A stretch of DNA of 57,099 bases, taken from positions 1-57,099 of the forward strand of contig NZ_JACVPB010000013.1 of the NCBI RefSeq assembly GCF_018882085.1. The letters are read 5' to 3'. The notes below the pieces were generated by a model. The model was not told where the DNA came from, did no database searches, and was given only the letters and a program-made list of their open reading frames with translations. Positions 17,764 through 28,045 of this stretch are shown here, in pieces. The stretch is from Polynucleobacter sp. AP-Reno-20A-A9. GTDB lineage: Bacteria; Pseudomonadota; Gammaproteobacteria; Burkholderiales; Burkholderiaceae. The position numbers were made by a program, and so were the translations under genes. Position 1 is the stretch's first letter, and each line of letters begins with the position of its first letter.

Positions 17764-18539
17764 AGCGCCTTGGCCAAGATCTTCTCGCGAACACGTCGAG
17801 CATTCTCGGCAGCATTGCTTTGATCGTGGATCTGATGAAAGAGATGAAGTACCTCAGTAGACCATGAGCCTGACTTACGGCGGATGTGATGATGTTGTAA
17901 GCGGAAGATAAAATCTGCATCCTCATGACCCCAGCCTGTCATGGTTTCATCGAAGCCGTTGATGGCTTCAGCATCGGCCTTCCAGCAAGCCATATTGCAA
18001 CCCTTGATACGGCGCCAAACAAATTTTTTGTAATCACGCCAAGACCCATTACCCAGTTTTATCTTGAGGGGCCAGTATTTATTAATGTCTCCACGAATAC
18101 GCTTGCTCATAAGGTTTGAGCAAAAGCGCTCAAAACTCCATTTAGGCCAAGTAAGTAATTCAGTGGTGAGGCTGTCATTGAGTAGGACTCTGCTACCAGT
18201 CACTAAATAACCCTTTTGTGCCAGCGCACGATGCCGCGCCACAAAGTCTGGCTGGACGATGCAGTCACCATCCAGAAAAACTAGATAGTCGCCATGGGCT
18301 GCTGCAATTGCTTTATTTAAGATCTTGGTTTTTTGAAAACCTCGGTCTTCTTGCCAAAGATGGGTGATAGAGGCTGGGTGTGAACCTTTAATGGATTCAA
18401 TGAGATGTTTTGTGCTCTCGGTAGAGCCATCATCAGCAATGATGATTTCAAAGTTCTGATCGGTTTGGGTAGCTAGAGATTCTAGACACAGCTTGAGCGC
18501 TTGTGGCCAGTTATACGTAGCCAGCAAAATCGAAATCAT
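17760..18539 (-). CDS. Glycosyltransferase family 2 with galactosyltransferase C-terminal region
   Basis: A 259-residue GT-A enzyme. The N-terminus has [20 protein letters not shown] and the nucleotide-sugar-binding IIADDGSTE; the metal-binding DxD appears as VFLDGDC near 94. The KGCNMACWKADAEAINGFDE and GWGHEDADFIFRL segments match the Glyco_transf_7C region. No membrane segment, so probably a peripheral cytoplasmic enzyme of LPS core or surface-glycan synthesis. It overlaps both neighbours by four bases, showing a tightly coupled three-gene operon. Exact donor and acceptor cannot be read from sequence. Confidence 0.85.
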   Translation of the reverse strand: MISILLATYNWPQALKLCLESLATQTDQNFEIIIADDGSTESTKHLIESIKGSHPASITHLWQEDRGFQKTKILNKAIAAAHGDYLVFLDGDCIVQPDFVARHRALAQKGYLVTGSRVLLNDSLTTELLTWPKWSFERFCSNLMSKRIRGDINKYWPLKIKLGNGSWRDYKKFVWRRIKGCNMACWKADAEAINGFDETMTGWGHEDADFIFRLQHHHIRRKSGSWSTEVLHLFHQIHDQSNAAENARRVREKILAKAL

Positions 18540-19297
18540 TTACCGGCTTCCTGATTCAGATGCCACAACTTGATATAGCGGTAGTAAGTTCCCTGGCCAT
18601 TGGATACGGCCAATGCAAATCCTTGAGGGCCGTCTAAGAATCCTGCACGCAAAACATAGGTCCGGAAAAATGCCCAAACTCCATGTAGAACTGCCTTAAG
18701 AGGGCTGCTAGTTTTACCTCTAGCAAAGGCTTGCTCTGCAGAGGCGGAGGAATAACGATCGAGCTTTTGGAGTACTTGAGAGTAATTCATGAAGCTGTAA
18801 TGCAACATTGGATTTTCTAACTTAGCCACTGGGCCATTTGGAACGAGGCGTTCATGAACCAAATCATCTGAGAAGCGGGCGGTGCCTCGTTTAAATAAAC
18901 GATCGACATAATCAGGGCTCCAGCCAGAGTGGCGGATAAAGCGTCCGCAATACCAAGACAGCCTTGGGATGGCAAAGCAATCTACATGGGCGCTATGGTG
19001 AATCGCCGTCAGAATTTCTGACTTTAGGGCTGGGGTCAGCCTTTCATCGGCATCTAAAGAGAGGACCCATTCGCTGGTAGCTAGATCTAGGGCGCGGTTC
19101 TTCTGGGGCCCAAAACCGGGCCAATCAGACGGCTGAGCTATCGTTGCCCCATGGTTTTTAGCTATTTCAAGGGTGCGGTCAGAGCTATTGGTATCGACAA
19201 CTACGATCTGCTGGGCGATCCCCTCCAGGGAGGCCAGGCAATCGTCCAAATTGGCCTCTTCATTGCGGGTGATGAGTATGACTGATAAGGTGGGCAT
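18536..19297 (-). CDS. Glycosyltransferase family 2 (WaaE/KdtX type)
   Basis: A 253-residue GT2 enzyme resembling the WaaE/KdtX beta-1,4-glucosyltransferases of the LPS inner core. Visible: [36 protein letters not shown], and the [26 protein letters not shown] segment with the DxD motif. The later [15 protein letters not shown] and [11 protein letters not shown] segments are conserved in this subgroup. First gene of the three-gene unit; its ATG is 10 bp from the likely divergent msbA ATG, which suits a shared LPS assembly and export theme. Confidence 0.87.
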   Translation of the reverse strand: MPTLSVILITRNEEANLDDCLASLEGIAQQIVVVDTNSSDRTLEIAKNHGATIAQPSDWPGFGPQKNRALDLATSEWVLSLDADERLTPALKSEILTAIHHSAHVDCFAIPRLSWYCGRFIRHSGWSPDYVDRLFKRGTARFSDDLVHERLVPNGPVAKLENPMLHYSFMNYSQVLQKLDRYSSASAEQAFARGKTSSPLKAVLHGVWAFFRTYVLRAGFLDGPQGFALAVSNGQGTYYRYIKLWHLNQEAGK

Positions 19298-19307
19298 AAT
19301 TCATTAT

Positions 19308-21071
19308 ATGAATGCTCAAGACCGTACCGCCCTAAATCGCTTAATTACCTATCTCAAACCCCATATTGGCCTGATTGTTGGGTCCTTATTGGCCATGGCT
19401 GTAGTTGCCGCCGCCGAGACCTCAATCCCCGCCTTAATGAAGCCTTTGCTAGACAGAGGCTTTACTGGGCAGCTCAATAGCAAACTCTGGCAGGTGCCTG
19501 TTTTCTTGGTGGGTTTGGCTTTGGTTCGGAGTTTGGCTCAATTTCTCTCGAACTATTTACTCACCAGGGTGATTAACTCCGTACTTTTAAAGTTACGTAC
19601 GCAAATGTTTCAAACCCTTTTGAACGCTAGCACTACTTTTTTTCAAAAGAACTCGGCATCGACTTTAATCAATGGCGTAGTGTTTGAGGTAAATAATGTT
19701 CTTTCTGTAATGGGTGGAATGTTAATTAGCTTAGTGCGTGATTCTTTAACGGTAGTTGGATTGATGGGCTACCTGATATATCTGAACTGGCAATTAACAT
19801 TAGTCGTCTTAATTATTTTCCCCGTGATTGCTTACATCATGAGCAAAATTAATCGACGCTTAAGAGCTCTAAATAGAGAGCAGCAAACTTTAGTGAGTGA
19901 GTTGGCATATATCGTTGAAGAATCTGCGGCTGGTTACAAGATTGTTAAGGTGCATGGTGCTCAAGATTATGAGATGAACCGCTTTATGCTAAAAGCAGAA
20001 CGTCTACGCCAATTTGCCTTGAAGTCAGCTGTTACTGGCGGCTTAAATCAGCCAATTACTCAGTTAATAGCTTCTATGGCTTTATCTGTTGTGCTGGTCA
20101 TTGCTTTGATGCAATCTACCACCGAAGGTACCACTGTCGGTGGATTTGCTGCTTTTATTACAGCAATGATGTTGGTGATCTCCCCTTTAAAGCATTTAGC
20201 CGACATTAATCAACCTTTGCAGCGTGGCCTTACTGCTGCAGAGATGATTTTTGGATTGATGGATCAGCCTTTTGAGGAGGATGAAGATCGCAAGCAAGAT
20301 ATGAGGTCACTTGACAAGGCAAAAGGCGCGATTCGTTTTGATAATGTTGGATTCTCTTATCAGCAAGAAGCTGGACGGCAAGATGCTCTTAGTAATGTCA
20401 ATCTCAATATTAAGCCTGGAGAAGTGGTTGCTTTTGTAGGGCCTTCTGGTGGCGGTAAGTCGACCCTGGTCAATTTATTACCTCGATTCTTCAAGCCCAC
20501 TAGTGGCCATATTTACTTGGACGATATTCCGCTGGAAGATATTGTGCTGGCAGATGTGCGTCGACAAATCGCATTTGTGAGCCAAGACGTCATTCTTTTT
20601 AATGACACCATTGCTGCCAATGTGGCATACGGTGCGAATGGTCAAGATGGAGTCGATCGCGGCCGCGTGATCGAGGCATTAGAGGCCGCCAATCTGAGCG
20701 CTCTCATCAAGGAGCTACCAGAGGGTATTGATTCTATGGTGGGAGACAACGGCAATCGCTTATCTGGTGGGCAACGCCAGCGATTGGCTATTGCACGCGC
20801 CATCTATAAAGATGCACCAATTCTGATTCTGGATGAAGCCACATCAGCCTTAGATTCTGAGTCTGAGCGTCAGGTTCAGGAAGCGCTCGATACCTTAATG
20901 GCCAATAGAACGACCTTGGTGATTGCACACCGTTTATCTACTATTGAACACGCCGATAGGATTGTGGTTCTGGAGCATGGCAAGATTGTCGAGAATGGTT
21001 CTCACGAAGATTTGATTGAGCATGATGGTTTGTATGCGAATTTACATCGCATCCAATTCTCGAACGCTTAA
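19308..21071 (+). CDS. msbA: Lipid A export ABC transporter MsbA
   Basis: A 587-residue homodimeric inner-membrane flippase for lipid A-core. Six transmembrane segments occupy about 1-320; the ATPase domain has GPSGGGKST (Walker A), [15 protein letters not shown] (signature), [12 protein letters not shown] (Walker B) and the H-loop AHRLS. I chose ATG 19308 ([17 protein letters not shown]). Longer in-frame starts at 19278 or 19173 would run into the divergent glycosyltransferase coding sequence and add non-conserved residues. Convergent with rng, 10 bp between stops. Confidence 0.94.
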   Translation: MNAQDRTALNRLITYLKPHIGLIVGSLLAMAVVAAAETSIPALMKPLLDRGFTGQLNSKLWQVPVFLVGLALVRSLAQFLSNYLLTRVINSVLLKLRTQMFQTLLNASTTFFQKNSASTLINGVVFEVNNVLSVMGGMLISLVRDSLTVVGLMGYLIYLNWQLTLVVLIIFPVIAYIMSKINRRLRALNREQQTLVSELAYIVEESAAGYKIVKVHGAQDYEMNRFMLKAERLRQFALKSAVTGGLNQPITQLIASMALSVVLVIALMQSTTEGTTVGGFAAFITAMMLVISPLKHLADINQPLQRGLTAAEMIFGLMDQPFEEDEDRKQDMRSLDKAKGAIRFDNVGFSYQQEAGRQDALSNVNLNIKPGEVVAFVGPSGGGKSTLVNLLPRFFKPTSGHIYLDDIPLEDIVLADVRRQIAFVSQDVILFNDTIAANVAYGANGQDGVDRGRVIEALEAANLSALIKELPEGIDSMVGDNGNRLSGGQRQRLAIARAIYKDAPILILDEATSALDSESERQVQEALDTLMANRTTLVIAHRLSTIEHADRIVVLEHGKIVENGSHEDLIEHDGLYANLHRIQFSNA

Positions 21072-21081
21072 TTCAGAACAC

Positions 21082-22545
21082 TTAACTTAGAACAATATCG
21101 TATTGCTCTTGGCGGAAGCTACCTTCCGCTTGAAGGGTAATCGGCTTACCAATGAAATCCCCTAACTGCGCCAAGAATTGATTTTCTTCCTCCAGGAATA
21201 AATCAATCACATCAGGTGCAGCCACAATCCTAAATTCACGCGGATTAAATTGGCGATGCTCTCGCACAATTTCGCGCAAAATCTCATAACAAATCGTTTG
21301 GGCAGTTTTGATCTCACCTTTTCCAAGGCAGGTGGCACAGGGCTCGCAGGTGATGTGGGCCAATGACTCACGTGTCCGTTTACGGGTCATTTCTACTAAG
21401 CCCAGTGCAGAAAAGTCGCTGACTGAGGTGCGAGCATGATCGCGTTCAAGGTTGCGCTTGAGTTCATGTAATACAGATTCTTGATGGTCTTTACTAACCA
21501 TGTCGATGAAATCGATAATGATGATTCCACCTAAGTTACGCAAACGGAGTTGGCGGGCAATCGCTTGGGCCGCTTCTAGATTTGTTTTAAAGACGGTGTC
21601 ATCGAGATTGCGTGCGCCTACGTAACTGCCCGTGTTTACATCAATGGTCGTCATAGACTCAGTTTGATCGATCATGAGATAGCCACCAGACTTAAGGTCG
21701 ACTCGGCGACCAAGCGCTTTATTAATCTCAGCATCAACATCAAATAAGTCAAAGAGGGCGCGTTCGCCACGATGCAGGGTCAGCTTACCTAAAAGGTTAG
21801 GCATGTAGGCATTCGTAAATGCTTTGAGCTTCTCAAAATTCTCAGCAGAATCCACGCGAATTTGGGTGGTGTCTTCACCGGCAACATCCCGCAATACCCG
21901 CTCTGCTAGGCTAAGATCCTGATAGAGCAGGGTAGGCGCTGGATTGTGTTTCATGGCTGCATGAATGTTTTCCCAGGTGGTGCGTAGGTAAAGCATGTCG
22001 TGCTGTAGTTCTGTGTCGGATGCATCTTGAGCGCTAGTACGGACGATGATGCCGCCCTTTTCGTCTGCAGCCATCAGGCCTGCAAGACGCGCCTTAATTG
22101 CTTCGCGTTCTTCAGGCTGATCAATCCGCTGAGAAACGCCAATATATTTTTCGGTAGCGGTATCGCTGCCTGCGGGAGGTAGATAGACTAAATTTCGTCC
22201 AGCAATACTCAATTGGGTTGTTAAGCGCGCACCCTTAGTTCCCAAGGGATCTTTTAGTACCTGAACTAATAGCGTTTGTCCTTCAAACAATAATTTTTCA
22301 ATCTGTGCCTGAGGATTATTTTGCGTGATGTCTGCCACATGCATAAAAGCAGTGCGCTCAAGACCGATTTCGATAAATGCCGATTGCATGCCTGGTAGTA
22401 CACGAACTACTTTAGCTAAATATATGTTTCCCACAATGCCACGTTGGCGAGTGCGCTCAATTTGTAACTCTTGAACCGCCCCTTGCTGAATTAAAGCAAC
22501 GCGCGTTTCTTGCGGTGTGATATTGATCAGTATTTCTTCGTTCAT
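21082..22545 (-). CDS. rng: Ribonuclease G
   Basis: A 487-residue endoribonuclease for 16S rRNA 5' maturation and mRNA decay. The S1 domain (about 35-120) contains GNIYLAKVVRVLPGMQSAFI. The catalytic domain carries TIDVNTGSYVG and IIIDFIDMVSKDHQ with the metal-binding aspartates, and the zinc-link CEPCATCLGKG near 405. It lacks the long C-terminal scaffold of RNase E. Its ATG overlaps the maf stop (ATGA). Last gene of the nadD-rsfS-rlmH-maf-rng run, a standard betaproteobacterial order. Confidence 0.95.
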   Translation of the reverse strand: MNEEILINITPQETRVALIQQGAVQELQIERTRQRGIVGNIYLAKVVRVLPGMQSAFIEIGLERTAFMHVADITQNNPQAQIEKLLFEGQTLLVQVLKDPLGTKGARLTTQLSIAGRNLVYLPPAGSDTATEKYIGVSQRIDQPEEREAIKARLAGLMAADEKGGIIVRTSAQDASDTELQHDMLYLRTTWENIHAAMKHNPAPTLLYQDLSLAERVLRDVAGEDTTQIRVDSAENFEKLKAFTNAYMPNLLGKLTLHRGERALFDLFDVDAEINKALGRRVDLKSGGYLMIDQTESMTTIDVNTGSYVGARNLDDTVFKTNLEAAQAIARQLRLRNLGGIIIIDFIDMVSKDHQESVLHELKRNLERDHARTSVSDFSALGLVEMTRKRTRESLAHITCEPCATCLGKGEIKTAQTICYEILREIVREHRQFNPREFRIVAAPDVIDLFLEEENQFLAQLGDFIGKPITLQAEGSFRQEQYDIVLS

Positions 22546-23165
22546 ATGCTGCTGACTTGGGCGCGTTCTAGTAAAAGCTTCGTTTCATAAATAGGTAGAC
22601 CCATGATACCGCTATAGCTGCCCCGAATTAAAGGAATAAAGGCGCCACCCAAGCCCTGTATGCCATAGGCACCAGCCTTGCCAAAGGGTTCGCCGCTGGC
22701 GATGTAGGTAGCTATCTGTTCTGCCGATAAATTGGCAAACTGAACTTCAGAAACTTGCATTAGCTGTATTGGTTTTTCATCGGGGCTGACGGTCACCGCT
22801 ACTGAGCTGAGAACTTCATGAACTTTGCCACTAAGCATAGTCAAAATTCGGGCAGCATCTGCTGCATCGATCGGTTTACCCAGAATTTCACCATCAGGAT
22901 GATTGGGTAAGCTCACCGTGGTGTCGGCACAGAGAATCGGAGCCCAAGGCAAACCGCTGTTTTTCCATCTAGTGAGTGCTGCAGTGCTTTTTGCTAAGGT
23001 AACCCGCTCTACATAGGTGCGTGCTTTTTCTTGCGGGAGAGGGGTTTCGATACTCTCGCTATCTTCATTGGGGCCTGGGAGTAGCATTTCAAAGCGAATA
23101 CCCATTTGCGTTAAGAGCTCCTGGCGGCGAGGACTTTGCGAAGCGAGGTAAATAAAAGAGTTCAA
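22542..23165 (-). CDS. maf: Maf-family nucleoside triphosphate pyrophosphatase (YhdE type)
   Basis: A 207-residue Maf protein that hydrolyses non-canonical or dTTP/UTP nucleotides to monophosphates. The N-terminal signature LASQSPRRQELLTQMG and the catalytic aspartate in LCADTTVSL are present, with GKPIDAADAARILTMLSG and GKAGAYGIQG further on. The RR in the signature and QG at the C-terminal loop suggest the dTTP/UTPase subgroup rather than the YceF type. Four bases separate it from rlmH upstream. Confidence 0.92.
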   Translation of the reverse strand: MNSFIYLASQSPRRQELLTQMGIRFEMLLPGPNEDSESIETPLPQEKARTYVERVTLAKSTAALTRWKNSGLPWAPILCADTTVSLPNHPDGEILGKPIDAADAARILTMLSGKVHEVLSSVAVTVSPDEKPIQLMQVSEVQFANLSAEQIATYIASGEPFGKAGAYGIQGLGGAFIPLIRGSYSGIMGLPIYETKLLLERAQVSSI

Positions 23166-23169
23166 CTGA

Positions 23170-23613
23170 TTACTCGCGATGGTAAGGGTGACCTTGCAGA
23201 ATAGTCCATGCTCGATAAAGCTGCTCCACTAACATGACTCTAGCCATGGCATGTGGCAAGGTCAGGCTGGAGAGCCGCCACATCGCTTGTGCACCTTTTT
23301 TCAGGCTGGGATCCAAGCCATCTGCACCACCAATTAAAAAGGTAATGTCAAAGCCTTCTTGGCGCCAGCTAGCCAGTTGAGTAGCTAAGTTCTGAGTAGT
23401 TTGGTCTTTGCCTCGCTCATCTAAGGCAATCACTTTACATCCCTTGGGAATGGCAGCGGCAATTTTTACGGCTTCTTTTGCGGGTGTGAGATCTGGTTTG
23501 ATCTCTTTAATTTCAATGCTGCAATCGGCCGGCATTCTTTTGACGTAGTCATGAGTTGCCGTGGCAACCCAATCAGGCATTTTATGACCAACAGAAACGA
23601 TGGTAAGTCGCAT
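23170..23613 (-). CDS. rlmH: 23S rRNA pseudouridine-1915 N3-methyltransferase RlmH
   Basis: A 147-residue SPOUT methyltransferase that modifies pseudouridine 1915 in helix 69. The SAM-binding knot shows ITFLIGGADGLDPSLK and LSSLTLPHAMARVMLVEQLYRAW; the invariant C-terminal tail is HPYHRE. Length is slightly below the E. coli protein (155). It lies 20 bp downstream of rsfS, the usual partner. Confidence 0.97.
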   Translation of the reverse strand: MRLTIVSVGHKMPDWVATATHDYVKRMPADCSIEIKEIKPDLTPAKEAVKIAAAIPKGCKVIALDERGKDQTTQNLATQLASWRQEGFDITFLIGGADGLDPSLKKGAQAMWRLSSLTLPHAMARVMLVEQLYRAWTILQGHPYHRE

Positions 23614-23633
23614 TGCTGCAAGTAACGACGAAA

Positions 23634-24023
23634 TTACTCGTCGTCTTCAGATTCACTGGCCTTAACAAGACCTTTGTCACCAGCTAATTTCACGCGCACT
23701 GGTTTAGCGCCCCACATGCCTTCAAGCTGATAGTAAGAGCGCAGCATCGGTTGCAAAATATGTACGACGATATCGCCACAGTCAACCAATACCCATTCCC
23801 CGGTTTCCAAACCTTCAATAGAAATGACTTCTCCACCTTTAGCATTCACTTCTTCTTTGACTGACATTGCTAAAGAGCGGGTTTGACGATTACTTGAGCC
23901 GGTTGCAATGATTACTCGATCAAATAATTCACTTAATTTAGTGGTGTCATACACGCGAATATCTTGTGCTTTAACATCTTCTAGGGCATCGATCACGACG
24001 CGTTGTAATTTACGTAAGTCCAT
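23634..24023 (-). CDS. rsfS: Ribosomal silencing factor RsfS
   Basis: A 129-residue RsfS/Iojap protein that binds L14 and blocks joining of ribosomal subunits in starvation. The core contains DRVIIATGSSNRQTRSLA and EGLETGEWVLVDCGDIVVHI, with MLRSYYQLEGMW near the end. A short acidic tail (ESEDDE) follows. It sits between nadD (45 bp upstream) and rlmH. Confidence 0.97.
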   Translation of the reverse strand: MDLRKLQRVVIDALEDVKAQDIRVYDTTKLSELFDRVIIATGSSNRQTRSLAMSVKEEVNAKGGEVISIEGLETGEWVLVDCGDIVVHILQPMLRSYYQLEGMWGAKPVRVKLAGDKGLVKASESEDDE

Positions 24024-24068
24024 ATTTTCTCGGCAATAATTTTTCTATTTAGGGTGATCTTAGCTTGA

Positions 24069-24767
24069 TTACTGATACAAGCCCAGATTTGTGATGATTT
24101 CTAGGGTGTGGGTTGGAATATGCTCGGATGCAATAGAGCTCCGTGAGCTGGATTTGAGGCGATCTCGTAACGCGGTTGAAGATAGATCAATATTCAGGCT
24201 TTCATCGATGTATATGAGGCCTGCAGCGCTATTTTCAAGGGCTTTAGCAGCCGATGTTTGATGGCTTTTCAAGAATTGACCCACTTCGGAGCTTATTTCT
24301 AGTCTTAAATCATGATGTGGCCTAGTAGCCACTGCAAAATTGACAAACTGACTCAGCTTTTCCCAAGAGTTCCAGCTAGGGAGGGCAACAAGAGAATCCG
24401 CCCCCATTAACCAAGTCAGGCTAGCGTTTGTTCCAAAGCGCTCACGTAAGGCTTTAACAGTATCAATTGCATAGCTCGGTCCAGCTCGATCAACTTCTAT
24501 GCGATCAACACCTACTTGAGTGGATATATTCAGATATAGGAATGCTCGCGCTAAATCGATGCCGGCAGCTTCAGTCAACTTCAAGCGCATTTCTGCTGGA
24601 GTAACGCCGGTACCTTTTTGCCATGGCTCACCACTGGGGATGAGCAGTAGTGCATCCAAATGGAGCAGCTTTGCAAAATGCGTAGCTAATCTCAAATGAC
24701 CCACATGAGGGGGGTCAAATGTGCCGCCAAGAATGCCAATTTTCTTTATATCGCTCAAGCTAGCCAA
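24069..24767 (-). CDS. nadD: Nicotinate-nucleotide adenylyltransferase
   Basis: A 232-residue nucleotidyltransferase converting nicotinate mononucleotide and ATP to deamido-NAD. The N-terminal [18 protein letters not shown] holds the HxGH motif, and the C-terminal SSTALRD matches the ISSTxxR motif. [15 protein letters not shown] is the middle signature. Its 5' end overlaps the 3' end of hemF by 13 bases, so translation is probably coupled. Confidence 0.95.
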   Translation of the reverse strand: MASLSDIKKIGILGGTFDPPHVGHLRLATHFAKLLHLDALLLIPSGEPWQKGTGVTPAEMRLKLTEAAGIDLARAFLYLNISTQVGVDRIEVDRAGPSYAIDTVKALRERFGTNASLTWLMGADSLVALPSWNSWEKLSQFVNFAVATRPHHDLRLEISSEVGQFLKSHQTSAAKALENSAAGLIYIDESLNIDLSSTALRDRLKSSSRSSIASEHIPTHTLEIITNLGLYQ

Positions 24768-25687
24768 TCTCGTGGCTTAAGGTAATAGTCATATAGCTTA
24801 GCCTCAGGAGTCCCGGGCTTTGGCTGCCAGTTGTACCACCACTGAACTACTGGTGGCATCGACATCAGAATAGATTCGGTACGTCCACCCGAGTGCAAGC
24901 CAAAGATAGTCCCGCGATCAAAGATCAGGTTGTATTCCACATAGCGACCGCGGCGATATTCTTGAAAAGCTTTTTCTTCTGGAGTGAAGCTATCTTGATA
25001 GCGTCGCTGCACGATAGGCAGGTAAGCATTAATAAAGGCATCACCTACTGCGCGAGTCATGGCAAAACTTTTCTCAAACCCAAACTCATTAAAGTCATCA
25101 AAGAAAACGCCGCCAATACCGCGTGGTTCTTCACGATGCTTTAGATAGAAGTATTCATCACACCATTTTTTAAAGCGAGGGTAGAGCGCTTCGCCAAATG
25201 GATCTAAAGCGTCTTTAGCAGTTTGGTGAAAGTGTTTGCAGTCTTCATCAACGCCGTAATAAGGAGTTAGGTCAAAGCCGCCCCCAAACCACCAGACAGG
25301 CTCTTTGCCAGCCGCTTGCGCAATAAAGCAGCGCACATTCATATGGGTGGTGGGTACTTTGGGATTATTCGGGTGGAATACTAAAGAGACGCCCATCGCT
25401 TCAAAGCTGCGACCTGCTAGCTCTGGGCGATGATGCGATGCTGAAGGAGGCATTTGGTCGCCGCGGACATGGGAAAAACCTACACCCCCTTTTTCCAGAA
25501 TATTGCCACCATCCAGAATACAAGTGCGACCATAACCTTTGAGTTTGCTGTCTTCTGGCTTGTGCCATTCATCAGCAACAAAGAGCTTGCCATCTAGAGT
25601 GCTCATGGCGCTTGTGATGCGATCTTGCAGACCTAAAAAATACTCTTTTAAGGTTGCGATATCGATTTGGGTCTGTTGATCTGACAA
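24755..25687 (-). CDS. hemF: Coproporphyrinogen III oxidase, oxygen-dependent
   Basis: A 310-residue cytosolic enzyme that oxidatively decarboxylates coproporphyrinogen III to protoporphyrinogen IX using O2. Full-length family match: [62 protein letters not shown] and the conserved terminus LKPRDWL. It requires oxygen, which shows the cell lives at least partly aerobically. It follows purD by 21 bp and overlaps nadD. Confidence 0.97.
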   Translation of the reverse strand: MSDQQTQIDIATLKEYFLGLQDRITSAMSTLDGKLFVADEWHKPEDSKLKGYGRTCILDGGNILEKGGVGFSHVRGDQMPPSASHHRPELAGRSFEAMGVSLVFHPNNPKVPTTHMNVRCFIAQAAGKEPVWWFGGGFDLTPYYGVDEDCKHFHQTAKDALDPFGEALYPRFKKWCDEYFYLKHREEPRGIGGVFFDDFNEFGFEKSFAMTRAVGDAFINAYLPIVQRRYQDSFTPEEKAFQEYRRGRYVEYNLIFDRGTIFGLHSGGRTESILMSMPPVVQWWYNWQPKPGTPEAKLYDYYLKPRDWLA

Positions 25688-25708
25688 GGGTGTTCTAACT
25701 TTATGGAT

Positions 25709-26986
25709 TTACTTAATTGCGCGATAGCCAATATCTTTGCGATATTGCATGCCATCAAACTGGATGTGACTGATGGCCTCGTATGCTTTTTGTTGAGCGC
25801 CACGCACAGTATCGGCGAGGCCAACAACGCACATCACGCGTCCACCCGATGTCACCACTTTGCCATCTTGCAATTTTGTGCCAGCATGGAAAGTAATTTG
25901 ATCTTCAGTGTCAGCCGGAATTCCCGTAATGACATCGCCAGCACGTGGGGTATCAGGGTAATTGTGGGCCGCAAGCACAACACCCAAGGCAGTGCGGCGA
26001 TCCCATTCCAGCTCAACCTCATTGAGCGTGCCATCTACTGCATGATCCAGTGCATTGACGAGATCGCTACGCAGACGAGCCATGATGGGTTGTGTTTCTG
26101 GGTCGCCCATACGGCAGTTAAATTCCAAGGTCTTGATCTTGCCATCAGGAGAGATCATTAATCCTGCATACAAGAAACCTGTATATGGAATGCCATCTGC
26201 TTGCATACCCTTCACTGTTGGCATGATCACTTCACGCAATGCACGCGCATGAATTTCTGGAGTAACGACTGGTGCGGGAGAGTAAGCACCCATGCCACCA
26301 GTATTTGGTCCTTGGTCAGCATCGAGTAAGCGCTTGTGATCTTGGCTGGTTGCCAACGCAAGAACATTCTTGCCGTCTACAAGAACGATAAAGCTAGCTT
26401 CTTCACCAGTCAGGAATTCTTCAATCACAACACGGGCGCCTGCATTACCCAACTTGTTGTCAGCCAACATCATGTCAACAGCGGCATGTGCCTCTTCAAG
26501 ACTCATGGCAACCACTACGCCTTTACCTGCGGCAAGGCCATCGGCCTTAATCACAATCGGCGCACCTTTGGCGTCAATATAAGCATGCGCTTTTAGAGCG
26601 CTAGAAAACGTTTGATAATCGGCTGTTGGAATGCCATGACGCTTCATAAAGGCTTTAGAAAAGTCTTTAGAAGACTCCAATTGAGCTGCCAATTGGGTTG
26701 GGCCAAAAATACGCAAACCATTATTACGGAATACATCCACGATGCCGGCAGCCAGCGGAGCTTCTGGACCCACAACTGTTAGATTAATCTTTTCGCGCTT
26801 AGCAAAATCAGCCAGCTCTTGTAATCCAGTGATCGGTAAGTTCTCAATGCCTGCAGCAGCTTGTTTAGCGGTTGCTGTACCACCATTGCCAGGAGCAACA
26901 TAAACCGTTTGGACTTGTGGTGATTGAGCCAGTTTCCAAGCTAAAGCATGTTCGCGTCCGCCGGATCCGATTAAGAGAATTTTCAT
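25709..26986 (-). CDS. purD: Phosphoribosylamine-glycine ligase
   Basis: A 425-residue ATP-grasp enzyme that makes glycinamide ribonucleotide in purine synthesis. N-terminal MKILLIGSGGREHALAWKLA, the ATP-grasp segment PIVIKADGLAAGKGVVVA, QDHKRLLDADQGPNTGGMGAY and LEFNCRMGDPETQ are all present. No truncation. Upstream is a 64-bp gap to yebC with no notable signal. Confidence 0.98.
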   Translation of the reverse strand: MKILLIGSGGREHALAWKLAQSPQVQTVYVAPGNGGTATAKQAAAGIENLPITGLQELADFAKREKINLTVVGPEAPLAAGIVDVFRNNGLRIFGPTQLAAQLESSKDFSKAFMKRHGIPTADYQTFSSALKAHAYIDAKGAPIVIKADGLAAGKGVVVAMSLEEAHAAVDMMLADNKLGNAGARVVIEEFLTGEEASFIVLVDGKNVLALATSQDHKRLLDADQGPNTGGMGAYSPAPVVTPEIHARALREVIMPTVKGMQADGIPYTGFLYAGLMISPDGKIKTLEFNCRMGDPETQPIMARLRSDLVNALDHAVDGTLNEVELEWDRRTALGVVLAAHNYPDTPRAGDVITGIPADTEDQITFHAGTKLQDGKVVTSGGRVMCVVGLADTVRGAQQKAYEAISHIQFDGMQYRKDIGYRAIK

Positions 26987-27050
26987 AACGATAGTTTGTC
27001 AGTATTAATAAAGTAAAAATGCAGTAAATGTTTTATATATGCAAAGTAAA

Positions 27051-27770
27051 TTAAAGTGCGGCATTCGTAAATACTTCTTGAACGTCATCTAGGTTCTCAA
27101 GTGCATCCAATAACTTTTGCATACTTTCAGCTTGATCGCCTTCTAAGGCAATCTCAGTCTCAGGGCGCATGGCAACCGTTGCTAGCTCTGGCTTGAGACC
27201 TGCTTTACTAATAGCATCTTGCACATTTGAAAAATCAGGAACAGGAGACAGCACTTCTAAAGAACCGTCGTCATGAGTAATGACATCCTCAGCGCCGGCA
27301 TCTAATGCTACTTCCATGAGTTGGTCTTCGCTGGTGCCTGGTGCGAATAACATTTGGCCGCAGTGTTTGAATAAGAAGGCAACTGAACCTTCTGCACCCA
27401 TATTGCCACCATTCTTATTAAAAGCATGGCGAACTTCGGCAACAGTACGAGTGCGGTTATCGGTTAAGCAATCCACAATAATGGCAGCGCCATTGATGCC
27501 ATAACCCTCATAACGAATTTCTTCGTAGTTCACGCCTTCAAGGGAGCCGGTGCCGCGCTGAATCGCTCTTTGCACGTTATCGTTCGGCATATTCGAGTCT
27601 TTGGCCTTATCAATAGCCAAGCGTAAACGCGGGTTGGTTGCAATATCGCCGCCGCCTAATTTGGCGGCAACGGTGATTTCTTTAATGAGTTTGGTCCAAA
27701 TCTTGCCGCGTTTTTCGTCCTGACGACCTTTGCGGTGCTGAATATTGGCCCATTTCGAATGGCCGGCCAT
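27051..27770 (-). CDS. yebC: YebC/PmpR/TACO1 family translation or transcription factor
   Basis: A 239-residue protein beginning [18 protein letters not shown], the family hallmark, followed by the [18 protein letters not shown] and [14 protein letters not shown] segments. Members have been described as DNA-binding regulators and as factors that relieve ribosome stalling; the role here cannot be decided from sequence. Divergent from tRNA-Leu, 152 bp away; I see no clear signal in that gap beyond AT-rich stretches that may hold promoters. Confidence 0.95.
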   Translation of the reverse strand: MAGHSKWANIQHRKGRQDEKRGKIWTKLIKEITVAAKLGGGDIATNPRLRLAIDKAKDSNMPNDNVQRAIQRGTGSLEGVNYEEIRYEGYGINGAAIIVDCLTDNRTRTVAEVRHAFNKNGGNMGAEGSVAFLFKHCGQMLFAPGTSEDQLMEVALDAGAEDVITHDDGSLEVLSPVPDFSNVQDAISKAGLKPELATVAMRPETEIALEGDQAESMQKLLDALENLDDVQEVFTNAAL

Positions 27771-27922
27771 ACGGGTAAGTCCTTTTAATAATTTGGCTAG
27801 AAGACCTCATTTTAAGGGGTTCTAGACCCAAGTTAGGGGGTAAGTAAGCATTTTTTGTTACACTCTCATGTCTTAGCAGTAACAAAGTAGCAAAGTAAGC
27901 AGAATTTCCACTGCAAACACCT

Positions 27923-28007
27923 GCCTCGGTGATGGAATTGGTAGACGTGCCGGACTCAAAATCCGGTGCCGCAAGGCGTGGCGGTTCGAGTCCGCCCCGA
28001 GGCACCA
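27923..28007 (+). tRNA. tRNA-Leu(CAA)
   Basis: An 85-nt class II tRNA with acceptor GCCTCGG pairing CCGAGGC, anticodon stem-loop CCGGA-CTCAAAA-TCCGG (anticodon CAA), a long variable arm (TGCCGCAAGGCG), T loop GTTCGAGTC and an encoded CCA at 28005-28007. It decodes UUG, which is common in this genome. Confidence 0.97.
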
Positions 28008-28045
28008 CTCAAAGACTATTCAGTACTTGAGCATAACTAGATTAT

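Noticed and set aside
19173..19307. Longer N-terminus for msbA
   Set aside because: Would overlap the divergent glycosyltransferase coding region and add residues not typical of MsbA; ATG 19308 fits.
27682..28008. 108-codon minus-strand frame across tRNA-Leu and the yebC 5' end
   Set aside because: Overlaps a certain tRNA and a certain gene; the peptide resembles the commonly mis-annotated tRNA-derived frames.
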